Assembly (NCBI GenBank): GCA_013350335.1
Contig: CM023534.1
Coordinates: 24,261,302-24,325,301 of the forward strand
DNA length: 64,000 nt
Direction: 5' to 3'
DNA from: Chimonanthus salicifolius
Lineage: Eukaryota > Streptophyta > Magnoliopsida > Laurales > Calycanthaceae
This document shows positions 34,915 through 45,145 of the stretch, in pieces. Position numbers and translations under genes: made by a program. A model generated the notes under the pieces. It made no database searches. It was given only the letters and a program-made list of their open reading frames with translations, and was not told the origin of the DNA. Every line of letters starts with the position of its first letter. The stretch's first letter is position 1.

Positions 34915-36915
34915 ATAGCCATTGTTCTAGCACAGATCAATTTGGATGGTTAGATCCTTGTAAAGAGCATGAGGTCTGATACCAAATGAAAGTCCTTCGC
35001 TTGGGAGCTAGAACATGATTTGACCCTAGAGGAGGAGAGAGGAGAGAGGAGGAAGGGGGAGAGGGAGGGAGGGAGGGAGGGAGGAGAGGGGGGTGAATAT
35101 GCCAATAGCAGTTTTCATAGTGTTTACAAATTTGATTGTTTAAAAAATTTACGTGCAGCGGAATGACAATGTCAATCAAGAGATTTGTTTAGTGTGATAA
35201 CTTGTTTTCAATTATTAAGTGCTCACACTAAGTTTATAACCCTTTGCATATTGCTTGATTATCGATGCTGGTGCTAGCACAATGTGTAAATGAAGATAAT
35301 CAAATGCAAAGTGATGTGTGCTGAGAAGAGTACTTAAATACTAAATACAAACACACAAAGATCAAACACCATAAGACCACTTTTATAGTGGTTCGGTTAG
35401 CCAACCTACATCCACTATTAGGACTAGCTAAACCTTGAACTATCCCCAAATCTACTAAGTGATGACTTACACCCACACAATTATAGAAATAATTTCACCT
35501 CACTCAATCGGTTGAGAATTTCACCTACCACATGTACAATAGGAATTCTACCTATTCATTTGGTTGGGAATTCCACTCACCACTGTAATAGAGATGACGC
35601 TCTAGATTTTTTATAGTGGTTCAGGAGCCAAGCCTCCTTAATCCACTTTCACGGGACAAGATTTTAAATAAAATTAAAACCAAGAGACACTTTCCTTTGA
35701 AAGCTCTTTCTCGTTGATGTGTGCTTTTTTCAAGATCCACTCAATGTGCTCCGACGCTCTGCCTTGTAGCCGTTGTAAAGCACTAACAATTCCAGGGTGA
35801 CTAAGAAACTGGTTCTACCAAATCTTTCCTAGTTTATTATCATTTTTCTCTGTCTCTCACAAACTCAATCCATATGATTGGTTGTATTAGATTCCCCAAG
35901 TGTAGGACACAAGAGAGAGAGAGAGTGATCCTTTTGTTGGCCCTTATTTAAGCTCACTGATAATGATGAGGGTCCAACCGATTTGCCAAAGGATACCAAC
36001 TGGTTGTACAAAGATTGGTATTTATAGACAAGGCAACCAGTTTCAGCAACGACCATGTACCGACAGGTTGGGCACACCGAGGGGTCGGTGATTTAAAAAT
36101 ATTACCGTTCAACAACTCAACCGTTGCGCATTAAATGCACTCCCAACAATATAATTCGTTCTCGGTCGACGGGTCAGTGTCGCTGATGGGTCGACAGTCA
36201 TGGCACCGATAGGTCAGTCCATAAGAGAGGCTCGGTCTGGGGCAACACCATGCTGACAGAGTTTCAAGACAGAAACTAGTCATACCCAGACCGACTTGTC
36301 TCCCTTTACCGAGGGGTCGATTCTAGTACTCTCGATCGGTCTTTAATTACCGATATGTCTGTTTTCTCGAGAGTCCACTTGAGTTATAAGTTCCAAAACT
36401 CATAAGTCTTCATCGAAGAGTCGTTGACCACGATGGGTCGTTTCATCCTTTCACCGAGGAGTCGATGAATACGTGACTCTCGATCTGAAGCACACCCAGA
36501 ATGACAGTTCTATGGTCCAGAACCTCTGTCAAACTGGCCGACCAGTCTTTGACAACGATGGGTCAATCCTATCTCCATCGAGGGGTCGGTGAGAACGACC
36601 TGTTGAGCTGATAGTGAATTCAAATACATATTTCCAAGTTGGGTTCCAATTCACTATCAAGCTTCCTCTTTAGACTTTTAATGATTTTACCATTTGTTCA
36701 ACTAAGCCTAGAAATGGTCCTCTTAATGTGTGGGTATCACCTAAAGTCATCTATGGCCAAATACCTGTTTTGTGATTGCCATAACGATGAGCTTCAATCC
36801 GGCGGACCATGGTCTTCAATCTTGATCATCTTATTTTTCAAGCTTCTACCAAGTGCTTCTTCCCTGAGTCATGGAATTGACAAACTTAGGAACTCGGTAA
36901 ACCGGGGCACTAACA
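34915..36915 (-). mobile_element. SIRE-like copia LTR (minus) with leader and primer site
   Basis: The LTR spans 36915-34987 on the minus strand, starting TGTTAGTGCC and ending GGACTTTCA (1929 bp). Directly after it comes TTTGGTATCAGACC, a close match to the initiator-Met primer site, and about 70 bp of leader shared with 57845-57916. On the other side it is preceded by a polypurine tract (AAAGGGGGAGA). The LTR carries many degenerate GGGTCGRTG words (36050-36600). LTRs of this length are common in the SIRE/Maximus copia lineage. The assignment rests on LTR size and the multi-PPT 3' region. Confidence 0.75.
35028..35095 (+). repeat. GGGA-repeat tract, G-quadruplex candidate
   Basis: A purine tract of GA/GGA repeats includes five or more GGG runs separated by single A residues (GGGAGGGAGGGAGGG). 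It lies about 40 bp inside the 3' end of the LTR, on the strand opposite its transcript. A shorter related tract occurs at 57960-58000 in the sister LTR. Confidence 0.85.
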
Positions 36916-38250
36916 ATCTCCCCCTTTGTCAATTTCATGACAAAACCTATAAGCTAACTCAGTTACAAACCCACCCTTATTACATCACATTTGAATACAA
37001 AATATTACATTGTTTACATGTACATATTCAAATGGAAAACAAGATTATGATCTGCGCATATTCTTGTTCAGCTTGCTTCATTTCATATTTTTCTGTTCAA
37101 CCACATAAGCAAGCAAAACTAGAAAATCATTAGAGGGGTTAGTCCCAAAACATAAATATAAATCCATGGACTAAACTAGATTTGTATTCATGCTCCCCCA
37201 TTCACCATGATTTCCTAGTATCCAAGTTATCAGTGTTGAGAAGATTTCTCTTCCAATCTTCTTTGAGTTTGAAGTCCCAAACTCTAACCATAGACATTCT
37301 CCCATGTCCATCGACTTCTTCATATTCCTCTCATTTATGGTTCTCTCTTTCTAGAGGCCCAAGCACTTAGGCTTCACTAATTACTCCCCATAATTGGTTT
37401 TGATGTCTTATAGATTCTACTAATTTCTCCCCCATTTTCATATAATTGACAAAGGTTTAGTAGCAGACATCGATTGGATTTTAAGTACTCTCCCATGCTT
37501 CTTGCATTTAGTGCTTAAATAAGTTCTACTCCAACTCATGGTTCTCCCCCATGGTTCAATGCACACTTCTCGTATATCAAAGTTTATTTGCCCTTGTACA
37601 AGCTAAGTTTCAGCTTAGCTGATTTCTTCCATGAGTCAAGCTAATTTACCTAGCTTCCCTAGAGTCTTTTCCCCTATTCTCCAAGCTATTTTCTCTAGCT
37701 TCTTCGACTCATCTCCCCCATAAACTTAGCTAAATTTAAGTTCATTTTTGCATCAAGTTTCATATCAAAACTATTCTAGATTATATTTTATTACTTTCTC
37801 AAAATGTTTGATAAGAGATACGACTTATATGTAGTTGTATTTCGACAATCAAAATATATGAACCTTTAAAAGATGTTTACTCAATAAAGATTCTAGATGC
37901 AACTTATTATCTGGCCTTATATTGGCATTATATTGTTGATCCCTCCTCCTTAGGTTACCCGCACTGATTGCACTTGTGTGTTGAAGCAGAATTTTCCTTG
38001 CTACAACCTATAGATCCAACCAATTGTCAATAGATTGCAAACTTCAAATTGACAAAATACATTAAACATAAAGCATTACGATCACATTTGTAGTTGAATA
38101 CATGCAATAATACCAACATTCAGTTTATTATAAAGTATATTCAAGAATTTTAAAAATTATAACAATTCAGTTCACCCAATTATCTTTGCAAGTAGATCCA
38201 AAATTTGAAATTGTAAATCATAAATCCTTGTTATTTTAATATAAAGCCTA
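36916..38250 (-). mobile_element. 3' internal region of the copia element with repeated polypurine boxes
   Basis: On the minus strand it leads into the LTR at 36915 through GACAAAGGGGGAGAT. Further GGGGGAGA-type boxes occur near 37186, 37383, 37430, 37545 and 37708. No env-like or pol frame survives. SIRE/Maximus elements are known for multiple polypurine tracts upstream of the 3' LTR. The right boundary is not clear. Confidence 0.6.
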
Positions 38251-38344
38251 AAAGGCATTGAAAAAGTGGGAAAAGAATAAAATTTACACAACCAAAGCAT
38301 TTTGTATTCAAATTATTTCAAATAAAATGATGACAGTGCCATTT

Positions 38345-38865
38345 ATAAAACTCAATGTTATCAAAATCGGACCAAACCACCGGTCGAACCAGCGGTTAGA
38401 CTGGAACCTGCCATGGCTGCAGTTCGGCCAAAAGTTAAAAACCATTTTTGGTCAAAACAGCATAAAACCGGTCAGAGCCGCGGTTTATGCGGTTTTGAGG
38501 ATAAAACCGTTAACCTTAAATCGCGGCTCACAAATTTTTAATTTCTTTTTTTACTATTTTTTTTAAATTTTCTACTACAAAATATCAAAAATTAATATTT
38601 AAAAATGGATATATTTGAAATATAAAGGTTTCTTATCATTTCTATCCCATATCTTTCACCATTTTGGTACATTACTTAGAGTTTGAATGTTATTTGTAAT
38701 ATTTATATGAATTTATTTGTAAAAGGTGTCTTACTTAATGTTATATGTAATAATCATATTATATTATTCATTGACCGACTTTGACGGTAGTTAAACCCGA
38801 TTGAACCCAAAATACCTCGAAGACTGTTGGTTAGACGGTCCGGTTCTGATAACATTGGTAAAACT
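38345..38865. mobile_element. hAT-like MITE (505 bp)
   Basis: The element spans 38353-38857, with ends CAATGTTATCA and inverted CAATGTTATCA. It is flanked by ATAAAACT and GTAAAACT, a 7-of-8 duplication. The subterminal regions hold CCGG/CGGT words. Its right arm matches the hAT end at 16259 and the arm repeated in the tandem array, so all belong to one family. Confidence 0.85.
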
Positions 38866-40988
38866 TGAAGATTAAAAAATGGAACTTGTGTATACAACAG
38901 GGCATATGATCATTTTTGGCATATAATGCAAAAGTTGGGAAATTTTATTTGGATCATAAAGGAGAAATCAATTTTAGTAGAACAAAGTAAGAAATGATAC
39001 CAGGACAGATCCAGATGCCCATGGGGGTTTCAGTGTGGACAAAGTTATGATACTTCTCGCAATTGTTGCACAAAAGTACTGAAGCTAGAGTTCCTTTCAT
39101 CACAACCCTTGTATACCAAATTAACTGAGTCTCTTTGCTCCAATAGACGTAAACAATGTGGTATATCATCCCTGAGATTGGACTGAATCAATTTGTCTCT
39201 TTCTGCTACTAACTCCAACAAATATCATTACATAAAATATAAAATATCCGTCTAGGGATTTAATTTCAAATACTGAACTAAACATACCATCAAAAAGCCC
39301 ATTCTAAAAACACAACAATAAAATTTATAACATGTGTTGCATGCATCATATATAAGCAACTGTGATTTTTACAGATACACAAATTAGATATGCAATAAAT
39401 TTTATGGATTTTAAAATTTGGATGACTTAGATTTTAGAATCATGGATTTTTCACTTATGTTTATGGCAAATCTTAATGATTTATTGAGTTTAAATTTTTT
39501 ATGGACATTAAATTTTATAGAATATGAATTATCGATTTATCAATGTTATCAGAACCGGACCGTCTAACGAACCGTCTTCGAGCCATTTTATGTTCAACCG
39601 GTTTAAATCGATTTCAACCGGGTTCAACCGCTATCAAAGCCGGTCAAGTAGTGAAATTATACCAGTGCAGATCAAAACGCGAATGGGGTTTCAGTGTGGA
39701 CAAAGTTATGATACTTCTTAGAATTGTCGCAGAAAGTACTAAACCCAGAGTTTCTTGCATCACAATCCCTTGGATATCCAATTCTCTACCATGGATGGAG
39801 ACCCATTAACTGAGTCCTCTTTGCTCTAATAGACATAAACAATGTGGTATATTATCCCTGGGATTGGACTGAACTAATTTGTCTCTTTCTGCTACTAACT
39901 CTATCAAATATACGCTTGATAGAATATAAAATATCCGTCCAAGGATTTAATTTCAATTACTGAAATAAACAAAACATCCAAGTGCCCATTCTAAAAACAC
40001 AACAAAAAAATTTATAACATGTGTTGCATGCATCATATATAAGCAACTGTGATTTTACAGATACACAAATTAGATATGCAATAAATTTTATGGATTTTAA
40101 AATTTGGATGATTTATAGATTTTAGAATCATGGATTTTTCTCTTATGTTTCTGACAAATCTTAATGATTTATTGAGTTTAAATTTTTTTATGAACATTAA
40201 ATTTTATAAATTATGAATTATCAATTTATCAATGTTATCAGAACCGGACTGTCTAACGAACTGTCTTCGAGCCATTTTATGTTCAACCGGTTTCAACCAG
40301 GTTCAACTGCTATCAAAGCCGATCAAGTAGTGAAATTATACCAGTGCAGGTCAAGACGCAAATGGGGTTTCAATGTGGACAAATTTATGATACTTCTAGC
40401 AATTGTCGCAGAAGTTACTGAACTCAGAGTTTCTTGCATCACAACCATAGGATATCCAATTCTCTTCCATGGATGGAGACCCATTAACTGAGTCATCTTT
40501 GCTGTAATAGACATAAAGAATGTGGTATATCATCCCTGAGGTTGGACTGAACAAATTTGTCTCTTTCTGCTACTAACTCCAACAAATATACGCTGCATAA
40601 AATATAAAATATCCGTCCAAGGATTTAATTTCAAATACTAAACGAAAAAGACCATCCAAGTGCCAATTATAAAAGCACAACAAGAAAATTTACTACATGT
40701 GTTGAATGCATCATATATAAGCAACTGCGATTTTTACAAATACACAAATTAGATATGAAATAAAGTTTATGGGTTTTAAAATTTGGATGATTTATGGATT
40801 TTAGAATCATTGATTTTTCTCTTATGTTTTTGGCAAATCTTAATGATTTATTGAGTTTAAATTTTTTATGGACATTAAATTTTATGGATTATGAATTATT
40901 AATTATCAATGTTATTAGAACCGGACCGTCTAACGAACCGTCTTCAAGCCATTTTATGTTCAACTAGTTTCGGTCCAGTTCAACCCAT

Positions 40989-41220
40989 TCAAAGCTGGTC
41001 AAATAGTGAAATTATACCAGTACAGGTCCAGACGCTCATGCGGGTTTCAGTGTGGATAAAGTTATGATACTTCTTGCAATTGTCGCAGAAAGTATTAAAG
41101 GCAGAGTTCCTTTCATCACAACACTTGCATATCCAATTCTTTTCCATCGATGGAGACTCATTAACTGAGTTCTCTTGGCTCAAATAGACGTAAACAATGT
41201 GGTATATCATCCTTGAGATT
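40989..41220 (-). pseudogene. RanBP2-type zinc-finger segment, array unit 4 (intact finger)
   Basis: A 73-codon open frame, MIYHIVYVYLSQENSVNE to GIISLFDQL, carries NWICKCCDERN and AFNTFCDNC with all four cysteines, the tryptophan and the asparagine. It is the longest uninterrupted version in this block. Neighbouring units 2 and 3 (39543-39830 and 40323-40520) carry the same region with frameshifts. Confidence 0.65.
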
Positions 41221-41576
41221 GGACTGAACCAATTTCTTTATTTTTGCTACTAACTCCAAAAAATATCCGTTGCATAAAATATTAAATAACCGTCTAAAGA
41301 TGTAATTTCAAATGCTAAACTAAATAGACCATCCAAGTAGCATTTCTAAAAACACAACAAGAATTTTTTTAACATGCGTGGCATGCATCATACATAAGCA
41401 ACTGCGATTTTTGAAAATACAGAAATTAGATATGCAATAAAGTTTATGGATTTTAAAATTTGGATGATTTATGGATTTTAGAACCATGGATTTTTCTCTT
41501 ATGTTTTTGGTAAATCTTAATGATTTATTTAGTTTAAAATTTTTTATGGACATTAAATTTTACGGATTATGAATTA

Positions 41577-41910
41577 TCAATTTATGAATGTTGTCAGAAC
41601 CGGACCGTCTAACGAACCGTTTTCGAGCCATTTTATGTTCAACCGGTTTGAACCGGTTTCAATCGGGTTCAACCGTAATGAAAGTCGGTCAAGTAGTGAA
41701 ATTATACCAGTGCAGGTCCAGACGTCCATGGGGTTTTCAAAGTGGAGAAAGTTATGATACTTCTCGCAATCGTCGCAAAAAGTATTGAAGCTAGAGTTCC
41801 TTACATCACAACCCTTGCATATCCAATTCTCTTCCATCGATGGAGACCCATTAACTGATTCCTTTTTACTCTAATAGACATGAACAATGTGGTATATCAT
41901 CCCTGAGGTT
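41577..41910 (-). pseudogene. RanBP2-type zinc-finger segment, array unit 5 (intact finger)
   Basis: The minus strand reads MEENWICKGCDVRNSSF followed by NTFCDDCEKYHNF. This fits W-x-C-x2-C-x3-N-x6-C-x2-C, the RanBP2 zinc-finger pattern used for single-stranded RNA or protein binding. The upstream frame (IYHIVHV) meets a stop just before the finger part. No complete gene surrounds it, so it is best read as a captured and amplified exon of a host gene I cannot name. Confidence 0.65.
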
Positions 41911-42445
41911 GGACTAAACCAATTTGTCTCTTTCTGCTACTAACTCCAGCAAATATACACTGCATAAAATACAAAATATCCGTCCAAGGATTTAATTTCA
42001 ACTACTAAACTAAACAGACAATCCAAGTGCCAATTCTAAAAACAAAATAAGAAAATTTATTACATGTGTTGAGTGCATCATATATAAGCAACTGCGATTT
42101 TTACAAATATACAAATTAGATATGTAATAAAGTTAATGGATTTTAAAATTTGGATGATTTATGGATTTTAGAATCATAGATTTTTCTCTTATGTTTTTGG
42201 CAAATCTTAATGATTTATTGAGTTTAAATTTTTTATGGACATTAAATTTTATGGATTATGAATTATCAATTTATAAATGTTATCAGAACCGGACCATCTA
42301 ACGAACCGTCTTTGAGCCGTTTTATGTTCAACAGGTTTCAACCGGGTTCAACCTCAATCAAAGCCGGTCAAGTAGTGAAATTATACAAGTGCAGGTCTAG
42401 ACGCCCATGGGGGTTTTAGTGTGGATAAAGTTATGATACTTTATG

Positions 42446-42696
42446 ATTATAAAGCTCGTAAAGACATTAGGGTTGACTTAAGTTGATGGATACTTATGGA
42501 GAGAGACCCTTTTATAGGCAGAAGGAGGACCCTTAAGGCATTTAGAACTTTCCATTCATACTTCCCGTCAAAAGAGGAAACTAACACACTTTAGAACTCT
42601 CCTCAAATAATCCTTCCTTATTTAAACACAGTTTCCCTGATTTAATATCCTCTATGTGGAGCCCTAAATTTAATGTGGGGCATGTTTAGTTTTACA
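42446..42696 (-). repeat. 3' LTR of the copia element
   Basis: 251 bp, similar to 51199-51447 with scattered substitutions and small indels, indicating an old insertion. Shared words include AGGGTCTCTC and CCTATAAAAGGGTCTC (a TATA box) on the minus strand. Confidence 0.8.
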
Positions 42697-43099
42697 TTCT
42701 CCCACTTCGTCCACATTTATACTTCATGGGATTTAAAACAGGTATATCATAAAGTGTATACGTAAACTATATTTAACAACATAATGCGGTCAACATCATA
42801 ATGCTAATAGTAAACAAACCACAAGTGCGAGCAATGGTGGTTGCACATCATCTTATCCCGACATGATCCATTCCATTACTATAACACAAGTGACTTACCT
42901 AGCATAGCCCTTAAATGAGAGATTATTCACAATGGTCCACATAAGTGTCATTACAAATGACTATTCCTGTTAGTGTCAAAATAAACACACATAATGTATA
43001 TACATAACAATAATAAACAGAAACAATAACCAGAAACGCAAGTGCACATTTATTTATAATGCAGTCCAAAATACATAATTACATCATAATAGATTACAT

Positions 43100-43640
43100 T
43101 CAAGATCCATTCTATTGGTCTGTTCCTTAAAGGTCTTTATAGGTGATCCCTTCGTCAACGGATTTGCCACCATAAGTAAAGTACTAATGTGCTCAATAGA
43201 CACCGTCTGTTTCTCAACTTCTTCTTTCACGATAAACTACTTCAATTCCATGTGTTTCGATCCATTTGAATACTTGTCGTTCTTAGAGAAGAATACTGCT
43301 ACAGAATTATCACAGTAAATTCTTAGCGGCTTGGTAATGCGGTCAACAATTTCAAGTCCTGAGATAAAGTTCCACAGCCACATTCTTGAACAGTGGACTC
43401 ATAGCACGCCACAAATTCTGTTTCCATGATTGATGTTGCAGTGATAGATTGTTTCGCACTTTTCCATGATATTGCTCCGCCAGCCATAAGGAACAAATAA
43501 CCAAACGTTGACTTTCTGTTATCGATGCAACCACCAAAATTCGAATCTGAGTAGCCAATGATCTCGAGATTATCGAACCTTTTAAATGTAAGCATGAACT
43601 CTTTAGTACCCTGTAAATACCTCATTACTTTCTTTGTAGC
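43100..43640 (-). pseudogene. Copia RNase H region
   Basis: The minus strand gives MRYLQGTKEFMLTF, GYSDSNFGGCIDNRKST, GGAISWKSAKQS and ETEFVACYE, followed in another frame by IYCDNSVAVFFSKND. These are the D, E and D landmarks of copia RNase H, which removes RNA from the cDNA hybrid. A frame break lies near 43350. Confidence 0.85.
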
Positions 43641-43739
43641 TTTTTAGTGATCCATTCCAAGATTGCTTTGGTATCTCCCTAGCATACTAACAACAAAACT
43701 AATATCAGGTCTGGTGCAGGTCTGGGCATACATCAGGCT

Positions 43740-44600
43740 ACCTACAGCTGAGGCATAAGGAATTCACTCCATTTGTTTCTTTTCAACTTCATTATGTAGG
43801 ACATTGATTTAAGCTAAATTTATCTCCCTTCTGAGTAGGGGCATCTTGATAGGAGCAATTTTGCATACCGAATCTCTCTAATATTCTTTCTATGTAGCCT
43901 TTCTCAGACAGCCCTAACACACCATGTGTTCTGCCACGGAATATCTCTATTCCAATCAAGTATGTTGCCTCTCTCATATCTTTCATTTCAAAATTATTCG
44001 AGAGATACTTCTTGGTTTCAAACATCATACTAAGATCATTAGAAGCAAGCAAAATATCATCAACATATAATATCAGAAGGATAAACTTACTCCCACTGAC
44101 CTTCATGTATATATACTGATCCGCGGTATTTTCCTTAAAACCGAAGGAGGTAATGGTATCATTGAACTTAAGGTACCATTGCTTGGAGGCTTACTTAAGG
44201 CCATAAATTGATTTCTTTAATTTGCATGCCATATGTTCTTTACCCTCTATGGAGAATCTTTTAGGTGTTCCATATACATGTCTTCATCTAACCTATCATT
44301 CAAAAATGCGGTTTTAACATTCATTTGGTGCAGCTCCAAATCATAATGAGCCACCAAACCCATAATGATTCTGAAAGAGTCCTCGCTGGATACAGGAGAG
44401 AAGGTCTCTTTATAATCAATGTCATCTTTCTAAGTAAACCCTTTGGCCACAAGTCTTGCTTTATATCGTTCGATATTGCCTTTAGAGTCTCGTTTGGTCT
44501 TAAAGACCCACTTACATCCAACTTTCTTGCATCCCTGAGGCAATTCTATTAGATCCCAGACTTCATTTTGGGCCATAGACTTTAGCTCATCTTTCATGGT
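43740..44600 (-). pseudogene. Copia reverse transcriptase
   Basis: From the 5' side: NEVWDLIELPQGCKKV, CKWVFKTKRD, RYKARLVAKGF, KETFSPVS, LELHQMNVKTAFLN, KKSIYGLK, and the catalytic box LLILYVDDILLASND near 44050. Then come YLIGIEIFRGR and EKGYIERILERFGM. The YVDD motif is intact. Several stops, for example after RLVAKGFT and after KSIYGLK, and frame changes make it inactive. Confidence 0.88.
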
Positions 44601-44822
44601 TTTTAACTACTTACTAGAATCATCACATTCTATGGCTTCTTCATAAGTGACCGGATCCTTAATAGCCCGTAAATCATATTCCGATTCTTATAGATATACC
44701 ACATAGTCATCCGAAATAGCAGGTCTCCTTTGTCTTTCAGAATTTTTTAATACTATTTCTTGTGGTTGTTCCACAATCGGTTCATTATTGGTAATGGCTT
44801 TCGTCATTGAGTGATTTATCAT

Positions 44823-45145
44823 TCAGGTGTTGTTCATCAGGTTGTTCAGTAACATTAGGGACAACAATTCTGAAGTTAGAGGTATAGGGACTTGTACCCT
44901 TACTTCTTGCATACCGACGTTTCTCATTATATCACTCCCACTAACCTCACCATTTTCAATAAATCTAGCATTACCGGTCTCCACATTTCTTATACTATGG
45001 TTCGGACAATAGAACCTGTACCCTTTGGGCTTCTCAGCGTAACCTATGAAGTAACCACTGATTGTCCGTTCATCAAGTTTTCTTTCATGTGGATTATAAA
45101 TTCTTGCTTTTGCAGGACAACCCCATACATGCAGGTGTCTCAAAC
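44823..45145 (-). pseudogene. Copia integrase C-terminal part
   Basis: It reads LHVWGCPAKARIYNPHE, RTISGYFIGYAEKPKGYRFY and FIENGEVSGSD. It is the downstream continuation of the integrase interrupted at 48367-48371; the original junction is RKPSL / RHLHVWGCP. Confidence 0.85.

Larger units (their letters stand above)
38970..42441 (-). repeat. Tandem array of ~680-bp units: hAT arm plus zinc-finger segment
   Basis: Marker sequence AAGTTATGATACTTCT recurs near 39043, 39701, 40382, 41058, 41747 and 42428, giving a period of 658-689 bp. A full unit runs CAATGTTATCAGAACCGGAC (hAT arm, about 110 bp), then a minus-strand zinc-finger coding segment (about 200 bp), then about 370 bp of AT-rich DNA. 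Units with the arm begin near 39541, 40231, 40907, 41589 and 42279. The first unit (about 38970-39540) lacks the arm. The array is interrupted by the copia element at 42446 and continues at 51448. Confidence 0.9.
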
